Shown here in pieces: positions 18,201 to 25,821 of a stretch of DNA of 38,867 nucleotides (its first letter is position 1; every line of letters starts with the position of its first letter). Made by a program: the position numbers and the translations under genes. Source of the stretch: Sphingobacteriales bacterium (GTDB lineage: Bacteria; Bacteroidota; Bacteroidia; Sphingobacteriales; Sphingobacteriaceae); the NCBI GenBank assembly GCA_015654985.1, contig JAATFW010000172.1, positions 1 to 38,867 on the forward strand, in the 5' to 3' direction. A model generated the notes under the pieces. That model saw only the letters and a program-made list of their open reading frames with translations, had not been told where the DNA came from and searched no databases.

Positions 18201-20420
18201 ATGCACATGTTCATTAGAAATATAACGTTGAGTTTAATAGCCCTTGCAGGGGTGTTATCACCTATATATGCACAGCAGGACCGCGACGCGGCTAACGCTT
18301 TCCTGGGGCGTATCGTTAAAGATCAGGCTATTCATTTTGAAGTTAATTACATTCCCGCTGCGGCCGATGGGAACGATGTGTTTGAGCTGGAAAGCCGTAA
18401 TGGAAAGATTGTATTGAGCGGTAACAGCAACATATCTGTTGCCAGTGCTCTTAACTATTATTTGCGCCATTATGCAGGTTGCCTGCTGTCGTGGAATGGC
18501 ACAAATCTTAACCTCCCGGCTCAATTGCCTGCTGTTCCGCAGAAGATCAGTAAAACATCCCCTTATAAATACAGGTATTATTTAAACTACTGTACTTTCA
18601 ATTACTCTATGAGCTGGTGGGACTGGGACCGCTGGCAATGGGAAATTGACTTTATGGCGCTCAACGGGATCAATATGCCGTTGGCTATCACCGGACAAAA
18701 CGCTGTTTGGAGCCGGGTATATAAAAGTTTAGGTTTTACTGATAAAGATCTGGAAACGTTTTTCCCGGGCCCGGCTTATTTCAACTGGTTTTATATGGGA
18801 AACATAGACGGCTGGGGAGGTCCGCTTCCGCAAAGCCAGATGCTTGCCCATGAAGCTCTTCAGAAAAAGATCCTCGGGCGGGAACGCTCTTTTGGGATGA
18901 CCCCCATATTACCGGCCTTTACCGGCCACGTTCCTCCGGCATTTAAAGACAAATACCCGGATGCAAAACTGAAAAAAACCAACTGGACAACATTCTCCCC
19001 GGTTTACATTCTGGATCCGGATGACGAAATGTTTACCGTTATCGGTAAGAAGTTCATGCAGGAGCAGGTAAAGACATTTGGAACCGATCATCTTTATACT
19101 GCCGATACTTTTAATGAGAATACTCCCCCCACCCCTGATTCTTTATATCTCAACAATATCAGCCGGAAAGTCTATGAGTCTATGGCCATGGCCGATCCGA
19201 AAGCGGTTTGGATTATGCAGGGATGGTTATTTTATCATGGCGAAAAATTCTGGAAACCTGCGCAGATCAAAGCCCTGTTAAATGCTATTCCTAACGATAA
19301 AATGATTGTTCTTGACCTTTGGAGCGAAAACCATCCGGTTTGGCAGCGTACAGATGCTTATTATGGTAAACCGTGGATCTGGAACATGCTGCATAATTTC
19401 GGCGGCAATATCAGCCTTTACGGACGTATGGATGAAGTGGCTTCCGGGCCTTATAACGCTAAACACGCTGCCAATTCGGGGAATCTGTCGGGCATTGGCC
19501 TTACGCCCGAAGCGATAGAGCAAAACCCGGTTATATACCAGCTGATGCTGGATAATATCTGGACGGACAAACCTATTGATGTAGCTGCCTGGCTAAAGGA
19601 TTATGCCAAACAACGTTATGGGGCTAAGAATGAACAGGCGGAGCAAGCCTGGGAAATTTTATACCGCACGGTATATACCGGAGGCATACTTTCCGGCGGG
19701 CCGGAATCTATCATCTCCGGCAGGCCGACCCTGGCTGCAAGCACCCGTGGAACCCGCCCTGTAAAGGGTTATAATCCCAAAGATCTCATTCCTGCATGGA
19801 AAGCATTGATAAAAGCTTCTGAACGATTAAATACGGAGGGTTTCAGGTATGATGTGGTGGATGTTACCAGACAGGTACTGGTGAATTATGCCGATACCCT
19901 GCAGCGCCAGTTTGCCACGGTTTACCAGCAAAAGGACGGTAAAAAGTTTAATCGGTTAACGAATGCTTTTCTGAGTGTTATGGATGATGTTGACCGTCTG
20001 CTGGCCACACGCGAAGATTTTCTGCTTGGCAAGTGGCTTCATGACGCCCGCAGGATGGGTGTCACCCCATCGGAAAAGGATCTTTATGAAAAGAATGCCC
20101 GGAACCTGATAACGCTTTGGGGGGACAGGAACAGTACGCTTAATGAATATTCCTGCCGCCAATGGTCGGGCCTCATTTCGTCATTTTATAAACCCCGGTG
20201 GGTGAAATTTTTTGCGTATGCCAGCCAGCAGCTTAAAGCCGGCAGGCCCCTGGATCAGAAAGCTTTTGAAAGCAGCATCAAAGACTGGGAATGGAACTGG
20301 GTAAACAGCCATGGTACTTTTCCTGCACAGCCTTCGGGAGATGAACTGACCATGAGCCGGAGCCTGTATCAAAAATACAATAAGCAGTTACTTGCAGTTT
20401 ATCAAAATCCGGCAAAATAA
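18201..20420 (+). CDS. GH89 alpha-N-acetylglucosaminidase (NAGLU-like)
   Basis: A 739-residue exported enzyme that removes terminal alpha-linked GlcNAc. A signal peptide ends near IYAQ. The order is the N-terminal NAGLU domain (about 25-110), the TIM barrel (about 120-445) and the C-terminal helical domain. The barrel motifs are strongly conserved: YYLNYCTFNYSMSWWDWDRWQWEIDFMALNGIN, AFTGHVP, DTFNENTPP with Glu306 and LDLWSENHPVW with Glu376, the two positions matching the catalytic glutamates of human NAGLU, and MLHNFGGNISLYG. Length is normal for the family. Known substrates with alpha-GlcNAc include heparan sulfate, gastric mucin (alpha-1,4-GlcNAc-Gal) and some glycolipids. Nothing else in this operon suggests heparan sulfate (no lyase or sulfatase). 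The second ATG at 18207 is an equally possible start. Confidence 0.94.
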   Translation: MHMFIRNITLSLIALAGVLSPIYAQQDRDAANAFLGRIVKDQAIHFEVNYIPAAADGNDVFELESRNGKIVLSGNSNISVASALNYYLRHYAGCLLSWNGTNLNLPAQLPAVPQKISKTSPYKYRYYLNYCTFNYSMSWWDWDRWQWEIDFMALNGINMPLAITGQNAVWSRVYKSLGFTDKDLETFFPGPAYFNWFYMGNIDGWGGPLPQSQMLAHEALQKKILGRERSFGMTPILPAFTGHVPPAFKDKYPDAKLKKTNWTTFSPVYILDPDDEMFTVIGKKFMQEQVKTFGTDHLYTADTFNENTPPTPDSLYLNNISRKVYESMAMADPKAVWIMQGWLFYHGEKFWKPAQIKALLNAIPNDKMIVLDLWSENHPVWQRTDAYYGKPWIWNMLHNFGGNISLYGRMDEVASGPYNAKHAANSGNLSGIGLTPEAIEQNPVIYQLMLDNIWTDKPIDVAAWLKDYAKQRYGAKNEQAEQAWEILYRTVYTGGILSGGPESIISGRPTLAASTRGTRPVKGYNPKDLIPAWKALIKASERLNTEGFRYDVVDVTRQVLVNYADTLQRQFATVYQQKDGKKFNRLTNAFLSVMDDVDRLLATREDFLLGKWLHDARRMGVTPSEKDLYEKNARNLITLWGDRNSTLNEYSCRQWSGLISSFYKPRWVKFFAYASQQLKAGRPLDQKAFESSIKDWEWNWVNSHGTFPAQPSGDELTMSRSLYQKYNKQLLAVYQNPAK

Positions 20421-20436
20421 TGCGTGCATATTAGTT

Positions 20437-21516
20437 ATGAAATTCTTTGTTATCTTTCTTTTTTTGACGGCAGGGCTCACCAAAGCATCCGTCGCTCAAA
20501 CAAAGATAAAATATATCAACGCTTCTGCACTGCATATAATCGGGAAACTGCAGGAAAAGGCCCCCGCATTCCAGCGTCTGGATACTGCGTCTTATCCCGG
20601 CTTGCCGCCTGCCGTAAAACGATTGCTGACCCAGTCTGCTGGAATGGCTGTTGTTTTTACATCAAACAGCCCGGCTATCTGGGCAAAATGGTGCGTGTCA
20701 AAGGCAAAGACCTATGATAACATGACTTCTATTGCCAACAAAGGACTTGACCTGTATGTCAGAAAAAATGGTCAATGGCAATTTGCAGGCGTGGGCCGCC
20801 CTTCAGAGCAGTGTTCTCAGTATCAGATCGTAAAGAATATGGAAAGTGGCGGGAAGGAGTTCCTCCTGTATCTTCCGTTATACGATGAACTGTTTAATCT
20901 GGAAATTGGGATTGAAGAAGGGTCGGAAATCATGCCAGCCCCGAACCCGTTCAGGAAAACGATTCTTATTTATGGATCCAGTATCGTACAGGGCGCATCT
21001 GCCAGTCGTCCCGGCATGGCGTATCCTGCACGTCTTTCCCGTTTGACAGGGCTCCATTTTATTAACTTTGGATTATCGGGAAGTGCCAAAATGGAAAGAC
21101 CCGTAGCCGGCCTTGTGGCAGAAATAGATGCAGATGCTTACATTCTCGACTGCGTACCTAATTCCTCCCCTGACGAAATCACACAAAGAACCTCTTATTT
21201 GGTGAACAGCATAAAAACAAGGCACCCAAAAGCTCCGGTTATCATCATTCAAAGTATTGTCAGGGAAACGAGCTTCGTTGATCTGCAATGGGAAAAACGG
21301 ATAAAGCTTCAAAATGAAAGCATGAAGAAGCAATATGACTCACTCTGTCAAAAGGGAGTGAAGGGCCTTTATATGATCAGTGCTGACGGCCTCCTTGGGA
21401 ATGATCATGAAGGCACCACAGACGGCACACACCCAAACGACCTCGGATTTGACCGTATGCTGCAAAAGCTACTCCCGGAAATTAGCGCAATTCTTAAGAA
21501 ACATGATGTCTTATAA
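20437..21516 (+). CDS. SGNH/GDSL-family esterase
   Basis: An exported esterase of 359 residues, probably removing acetyl or other acyl groups from the glycan. The open frame extends upstream to a TTG at 20392 inside the GH89 gene, but the ATG at 20437 opens a good signal peptide (KFFVIFLFLTAGLTKASVAQ), so I start there, 16 bases after the GH89 stop. The N-terminal beta domain (about 25-165) resembles the SGNH-hydrolase N-terminal module. The catalytic domain shows the GDSL-like block YGSSIVQG (Ser182 nucleophile), GLSGSAK (Gly block), DCVPNSS (Asn block) and the DGTHPND Asp-His pair. Two-domain esterases of this type are common in Bacteroidota PULs. The natural ester substrate is unknown. Confidence 0.88.
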   Translation: MKFFVIFLFLTAGLTKASVAQTKIKYINASALHIIGKLQEKAPAFQRLDTASYPGLPPAVKRLLTQSAGMAVVFTSNSPAIWAKWCVSKAKTYDNMTSIANKGLDLYVRKNGQWQFAGVGRPSEQCSQYQIVKNMESGGKEFLLYLPLYDELFNLEIGIEEGSEIMPAPNPFRKTILIYGSSIVQGASASRPGMAYPARLSRLTGLHFINFGLSGSAKMERPVAGLVAEIDADAYILDCVPNSSPDEITQRTSYLVNSIKTRHPKAPVIIIQSIVRETSFVDLQWEKRIKLQNESMKKQYDSLCQKGVKGLYMISADGLLGNDHEGTTDGTHPNDLGFDRMLQKLLPEISAILKKHDVL

Positions 21517-21579
21517 TGGGTAAAAAAGCCATGTTAGAATTAAAAATTTTATGTAAGTTGCACATTCAATTTAAAACCG

Positions 21580-23793
21580 ATGTATAGACTTTTATTTTCC
21601 CTTTGTCTTGCAACATGGAGCATAACAGCATATTCCCAAAACAGGTTATTTCTGACTGAGGCCAAATTTCAAACCGGCGACAATGCCTCCTGGAGCAGCC
21701 CTAAATTTAACGATTCCGGGTGGAAAACCATTAAGTCAACAACGTTTTACGAACATCAGGGGATCAACTACAATGGGTACTCGTGGTACCGTTTTCATAT
21801 TATTATACCTTCGGCATTGAAAAAAGCATCGCATCTTAAAGATTCGCTGGTTATTTACCTGGCCTATATTGACGATTGCGATGAAACCTTTTTTAATGGC
21901 GTACGTGTTGCCAAAACCGGTGTTATGCCTGAAAATGGTGCAACCTATCAAACTGCGTATAACAGCGAACGCATATACCATTTGCCTCTCAGCAAGCTTA
22001 ACATCAACTGGGATCAGGATAACGTGGTGGCAGTAAAGGTGTATGATGGCGATGGCGAAGGGGGTATCGGCAATGGTAAACCATACATTGCCATGCTCGA
22101 TCTTATTGACCTGATTAGTATTAACAAAAGTAAAAGCTTTACTTTCACTGCCGAAACGGCAACAAAGAACATCAGTGTAGTGAACAAAAACAAAGTTGCC
22201 GTCAGCGGCACTCTGGATATAATGTTAACAGATGCCCGTACAGGCAAGTCTGCTACTGCCAGCAAATATTTCATCAGTTTTCCTCCCAGGGGTATCAAAA
22301 CAATTACCGTCAGGGGCGCCAACAGAGAAGGTCTTTCGCTTACATATGTATTTACAGAAAAGCTTACCGGAAAGAAAATCACCGAAAGCGACCCCATGCC
22401 CTATATCCTGACACCTGAAGCTCCTCCGACGCCCAGAATAAACGGCGCGCAGGTAAGTGGAGTAAGGCCAGGTTCTCCTTTTCTTTACAAGATAGCTGCT
22501 ACGGGTAAGAAACCGCTTCAATATAGCGCTGCTCAGCTTCCTGAAGGCTTAAAAATCGATAAGGCTACAGGCATCATTAGTGGTACTATTACCAAAGCGG
22601 GCGATTATCCGGTAAGGCTTACAGTTATTAATGCGCTTGGTAAAGCCGAACGTCTGCTCACCATAAAGGCGGGCGACTTGCTGGCACTTACACCGGCCAT
22701 GGGCTGGAACAGTTGGAATTGCTGGGGCCTTTCAGTCACTTCCGGCAAGGTGAAAAGTTCAGCACAAGCCCTGATTGATAAGGGACTTATTGATCACGGA
22801 TGGTCGTACATCAATATCGACGATGGATGGGAATCAGAAAGACGCAACGCCGACGGCACAATTGGCACGAACGAAAAATTTCCCGACATGAAATCGCTGG
22901 GCGACTGGCTGCACAATCACGGACTTAAATTTGGAATCTACTCTTCTCCGGGTTCCCTTACCTGCGGCGGGTTCCTCGGATCGCTGGATCATGAATTGCA
23001 GGATGCCGAAACTTATAATTCCTGGGGCGTTGACTATTTAAAGTACGACTGGTGTTCATATGGCAAGGTTGCTGGCAGTGATACCTCCCGCGAAGCGTAT
23101 GTGAAACCTTACCGCGAAATGCAAAAGGCGCTGCGTGCTCAACCCCGTGATATTTATTACAGTCTTTGCCAGTATGGTATGGGCGATGTTTGGAAATGGG
23201 GGCCGGAAGTGGATGCCAATAGCTGGCGCACCACCGGGGATATTACTGATACCTGGTCCAGTTTGTATACAATTGGCTTCAGGCAGTATAAGCTTTCGGG
23301 CTTTGCCAAACCAGGTCGCTGGAACGACCCGGATATGCTGATAGTAGGCCGGGTAGGCTGGAGCGGCAACCTCCGCAGCACCCGCCTTACTCCCGACGAG
23401 CAATATACTCACATCACTTTGTGGAGCCTCCTCTCGTCGCCCTTACTGATTGGCTGCGACATCAGCCAGATGGACGACTTTACCCTGAGCCTTCTTACCA
23501 ACGATGAGGTGATAGCTGTGAACCAGGATGTGTTAGGCAAACAGGCCCAGCGTGTTTTTGCTAACGACGATTACCAGGTTTATGTAAAAGATCTTGCCGA
23601 TGGAAGTAAGGCAATCGGAATGTTTAACCTGACTGAAAAATATAAACCTGTAACCCTTAACTGGAGTGACCTTACCTCGGGTACCGTAAAACAAGTACGT
23701 GATTTATGGCGCCAAAAGGACATGGCTGAAGTAAGATCAACTTTCAATTACACCCTCGCTCCGCATGGTACGGTGATGATAAAAGTAAAGTAA
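21580..23793 (+). CDS. GH27 alpha-galactosidase/alpha-N-acetylgalactosaminidase with accessory domains
   Basis: A 737-residue exported enzyme that would release alpha-linked Gal or GalNAc. It has a signal peptide (about 1-20), a galactose-binding-like beta-sandwich resembling the GH2 sugar-binding domain (about 22-185, WSSPKFNDSGWKTI), a linker beta domain, and a putative Ig/He_PIG module (about 295-365, PLQYSAAQLPEGLKIDKATGIISGT). The GH27 barrel starts at LTPAMGWNSWNCWG (about 370), followed by a C-terminal beta domain. Asp490 in YLKYDWC is the expected nucleophile and Asp554 in RTTGD the expected acid/base (R-x3-D). At 737 residues it is much longer than minimal GH27 enzymes because of the N-terminal modules. 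It is the last intact gene of PUL1, 63 bases after the esterase. Confidence 0.92.
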   Translation: MYRLLFSLCLATWSITAYSQNRLFLTEAKFQTGDNASWSSPKFNDSGWKTIKSTTFYEHQGINYNGYSWYRFHIIIPSALKKASHLKDSLVIYLAYIDDCDETFFNGVRVAKTGVMPENGATYQTAYNSERIYHLPLSKLNINWDQDNVVAVKVYDGDGEGGIGNGKPYIAMLDLIDLISINKSKSFTFTAETATKNISVVNKNKVAVSGTLDIMLTDARTGKSATASKYFISFPPRGIKTITVRGANREGLSLTYVFTEKLTGKKITESDPMPYILTPEAPPTPRINGAQVSGVRPGSPFLYKIAATGKKPLQYSAAQLPEGLKIDKATGIISGTITKAGDYPVRLTVINALGKAERLLTIKAGDLLALTPAMGWNSWNCWGLSVTSGKVKSSAQALIDKGLIDHGWSYINIDDGWESERRNADGTIGTNEKFPDMKSLGDWLHNHGLKFGIYSSPGSLTCGGFLGSLDHELQDAETYNSWGVDYLKYDWCSYGKVAGSDTSREAYVKPYREMQKALRAQPRDIYYSLCQYGMGDVWKWGPEVDANSWRTTGDITDTWSSLYTIGFRQYKLSGFAKPGRWNDPDMLIVGRVGWSGNLRSTRLTPDEQYTHITLWSLLSSPLLIGCDISQMDDFTLSLLTNDEVIAVNQDVLGKQAQRVFANDDYQVYVKDLADGSKAIGMFNLTEKYKPVTLNWSDLTSGTVKQVRDLWRQKDMAEVRSTFNYTLAPHGTVMIKVK

Positions 23794-23858
23794 TGCCTCC
23801 TCCTTATATCAAAAGCCTTTTTTAACAAACAGATAGCCTTCTGGTAACATTGACAGTC

Positions 23859-23866
23859 TACTTTTG
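23859..23866 (+). promoter_or_regulatory. TAnnTTTG promoter element before the receptor remnant and GDPD gene
   Basis: TACTTTTG is a perfect Bacteroidota -7 element. Only a weak -33 match lies upstream. Its place, just after PUL1 and 20 bases before the first remnant codons, suggests it is the surviving promoter of the deleted TonB receptor gene and now serves the GDPD gene at 24162. Confidence 0.35.
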
Positions 23867-23879
23867 TCTTTAAAATTAA

Positions 23880-24152
23880 CGATTTAACATCCGACAAAAT
23901 AATAATAATTTGGAAATCCCGGGAGACATCTTTAACGTTGCAAACATGCTGAACAAAAAATGGGGGATCAACAAGCCGCCCGGAAACCATGCATTATACA
24001 TACCCGGAGTATCTGCGACTGCAAATATCAATGCTTTTCCTGCATTCCATGCGGTAAACAAAGTATTCAATTATCTTGTAAATAATTCAGATATCATTAC
24101 GCCGGGTGGTAATCCTTTCCAGATCCAGATCGGCGCACGGTATTCATTTTAA
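23880..24152 (+). pseudogene. C-terminal remnant of a TonB-dependent receptor (OAR/CarboxypepD type)
   Basis: About 90 codons of open frame, with a stop just upstream at 23877 and no credible ATG start. It reads RFNIRQNNNLEIPGDIFNVANMLNKKWG and ends FQIQIGARYSF. The DIFNVANMLNKKWG block and the final aromatic strand ending in Phe are the last part of large Oar-like TonB receptors, where the sentence DIFN(F/V)xNxLNKKWG precedes the last barrel strands. The rest of the receptor (roughly 900 residues) is missing, so this is a 5'-deleted remnant. The stop lies 9 bases before the GDPD start, so the lost receptor was probably cotranscribed with it. Family assignment is from motif memory. Confidence 0.7.
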
Positions 24153-24161
24153 CTGCAAATC

Positions 24162-25199
24162 ATGAAAAAAAGCTCAATTTTAATTACTCTGATCCATGTG
24201 CTTGCTTTGGGCGGCGCAGCCGGTCAGCAAAAACAAACGATCTATCTTTCGGGGTATACTTTTACTCCGGGAAAAAAGGAAATAGGTATTGTTAAATTAA
24301 CAGACAACGATCAGGTTAAAGCTATTACAATAAGCGGTACCGACGCGGCGTCTTTTCGCACCGGGAAAGGCAGCAGCCTTCTGCTAAATAAGAAGGTGAA
24401 ACCCGACGTTAAATGGATGGACATAACCATTACCGCACATACTGCTTCGGGCAGCGACATTAGCGGGGACTTCAGAATTGTGAGGGATGAGTTTATTCAT
24501 AATACGGTAATTGCCCATCGTGGCGCGTGGAAAAATACAGGCACTCCGCAAAACTCAATCGCTTCATTGAAAAATGCAGTCGCTATCGGGTGTGAAGGAA
24601 GCGAATTCGATGTACACCTCACCTCTGATTCCGTATTAATCATTAATCATGATGATGTAATCCAGGGTCTGCCGATCGAAAAAACATCATCCGCGGAATT
24701 ACTGCAGCTAAAGTTAAGCAACGGAGAAACTCTTCCAACGCTGAAAGACTACCTCACGGCCGGAATCGATCAGAATAAAACCCGCCTCATCCTCGAAATT
24801 AAGCCCTCTGTTATAAGCAGTGAAAGGGGCATCGCGTTAACTCATAAAGTGATCGGTATGGTACGGGCATGCAGGGCAGAAGCATGGGTAGATTACATCA
24901 GCTTTGATTACGACATATGTAAAGAAGTACTAAAGCTGGCACCCCCGGCACAGGTTACCTATCTTAAAGGAGACAAAGATCCGGCACAATTACAGGCGGA
25001 TCATTTAACAGGCCTCGATTATCACTTCAGCGTGATGCAAAAGAACCCGGGATGGATCAAAGATGCCCACGACCGTAAGCTGACGGTAAACGTATGGACC
25101 GTCGACGATGGGCAGTTAATGGACTGGCTGATCGGAGAAAAGGCTGATTATATTACTACTAACGAACCGGAACTTCTTTTGAAAAAGTTAAAGCAATAA
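24162..25199 (+). CDS. Glycerophosphodiester phosphodiesterase-like exported protein
   Basis: A 345-residue exported protein of the GDPD TIM-barrel family, expected to hydrolyse glycerophosphodiesters to sn-glycerol 3-phosphate and an alcohol. The signal peptide ends near GGAAG. An N-terminal beta domain (about 25-112) precedes the barrel. The GDPD motifs seen are AHRG (His119-Arg120), the E-x-D pair in GSEFDVHLT, INHDD (second catalytic His), EIKP and a WTVDD finish. The metal ligand normally given by Glu in PEN(S/T) is Gln130 here (TPQNS), which could weaken or change metal binding. It follows the receptor remnant and ends before a hairpin terminator. It may have served phosphate or glycerol scavenging with the lost receptor. 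Confidence 0.85.
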   Translation: MKKSSILITLIHVLALGGAAGQQKQTIYLSGYTFTPGKKEIGIVKLTDNDQVKAITISGTDAASFRTGKGSSLLLNKKVKPDVKWMDITITAHTASGSDISGDFRIVRDEFIHNTVIAHRGAWKNTGTPQNSIASLKNAVAIGCEGSEFDVHLTSDSVLIINHDDVIQGLPIEKTSSAELLQLKLSNGETLPTLKDYLTAGIDQNKTRLILEIKPSVISSERGIALTHKVIGMVRACRAEAWVDYISFDYDICKEVLKLAPPAQVTYLKGDKDPAQLQADHLTGLDYHFSVMQKNPGWIKDAHDRKLTVNVWTVDDGQLMDWLIGEKADYITTNEPELLLKKLKQ

Positions 25200-25241
25200 A
25201 TCAGACACCTTAACAAAAAGGCAGAATCCATATCCATTATT

Positions 25242-25285
25242 AAGCCACTGTTTCATATTCAGGTTTGAAGCAGTGGCTTTCTTAT
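25242..25285 (+). terminator. Intrinsic terminator after the GDPD gene
   Basis: AAGCCACTG (25242-25250) pairs perfectly with CAGTGGCTT (25271-25279) over a 20-base loop, followed by a T-rich stretch. It lies between two convergent stops (25199 and 25299), so it may also stop transcription from the minus-strand repeat protein gene, though no U-tract is present on that strand. Confidence 0.65.
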
Positions 25286-25298
25286 TTATAACGGTCTG

Positions 25299-25628
25299 TT
25301 ATTTCTTCAATAACTTCAGTTCTTCCACGTTAACATCTTCGGGCGAACCCCATACAAATGCTGGTGCTTTAATTTTCAGAAGTTCAACTTCAGATGTATT
25401 TACATCTTCCGGATTTCCCCATTTAAATTCAGGAGCTTTGATTTCAGAGATGTTCCTTAATTTCTCTATTTCCAGTACGTTCACTTCGTCAGGACTTCCG
25501 AACTTAAAAGCCGGTGCTTTGATACTAACGGTAGTGGTTTCAGTTTTTACTTCTCTTCTTTCATCGGCTGAGGCGGTGAAGACAGTGGCTAATAATACAG
25601 CGGCGGTAAGTGTAACAAGCGTTTTCAT
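25299..25628 (-). CDS. Small secreted protein with three 23-residue tandem repeats
   Basis: A 109-residue exported protein of unknown function. The upstream frame reaches 25667, but Met at 25628 starts a clean signal peptide (1 to about 21, VLLATVFTASA). The mature part is almost only three repeats, at residues 36-58, 63-85 and 86-108, each beginning IKAP, then xFx(W/F)G, (S/N)P(D/E)(D/E)VN, and ending in a short charged leucine-rich helix. The middle repeat is preceded by four extra residues. No cysteines and no lipobox are present, so it is probably periplasmic or secreted. I do not recognise a named family. The repeated aromatic-Gly-Pro-acid pattern suggests a modular binding surface, for ligand or for self-assembly. 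It has its own good promoter and is divergent from the MGT gene. Confidence 0.8.
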   Translation of the reverse strand: MKTLVTLTAAVLLATVFTASADERREVKTETTTVSIKAPAFKFGSPDEVNVLEIEKLRNISEIKAPEFKWGNPEDVNTSEVELLKIKAPAFVWGSPEDVNVEELKLLKK

Positions 25629-25664
25629 ATTCTTGATTTTTAAATTATTATCGTTTTGTTGAAT

Positions 25665-25695
25665 CAAAGATACCTTCGCTTTTAAGGCTCATCAA
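25665..25695 (-). promoter_or_regulatory. Bacteroidota promoter of the repeat-protein gene
   Basis: On the minus strand TTG (plus-strand CAA at 25693-25695) and TATCTTTG (plus-strand CAAAGATA at 25665-25672) are spaced by exactly 20 bases, a full match to the sigma-ABfr consensus. It lies about 40 bases before the ATG at 25628. An inverted copy of the GAAGGTATT repeat overlaps the -7 element. Confidence 0.6.
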
Positions 25696-25715
25696 TGAGT
25701 ATTAGGCAGACATCG

Positions 25716-25741
25716 GAAGGTATTCGGCGAATGAAGGTATT
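25716..25741. repeat. Direct repeat GAAGGTATT x2 in the divergent intergenic region
   Basis: GAAGGTATT occurs at 25716-25724 and 25733-25741, 17 bases start to start, with an inverted near-copy GATACCTTC at 25669-25677 that overlaps the -7 element of the repeat-protein promoter. Arrangement and place fit binding sites for a regulator of the divergent genes; the regulator is unknown. Confidence 0.4.
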
Positions 25742-25821
25742 GAGCCGGTGAAAGGTTGGTTCTGTTAAATAACTGTTTAAAATATTTTCTGCCGGCAATC
25801 GTCTTTCCGATTAAACGAAGT

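Noticed and set aside
18201-20420. Heparan sulfate as the PUL1 substrate because of GH89
   Set aside because: PUL1 has no sulfatase, lyase or uronidase; those functions are in the separate PUL2, which lacks GH89 and is on the other strand.
25299-25628. CRISPR-like or nucleotide repeat array
   Set aside because: The repetition is at protein level with diverged codons and no regular spacers.
25273-25662. Plus-strand 129-codon ORF with a repetitive serine-rich product
   Set aside because: It is antisense to the repeat protein; its repeats follow from the real repeats on the minus strand, which has the signal peptide and promoter.
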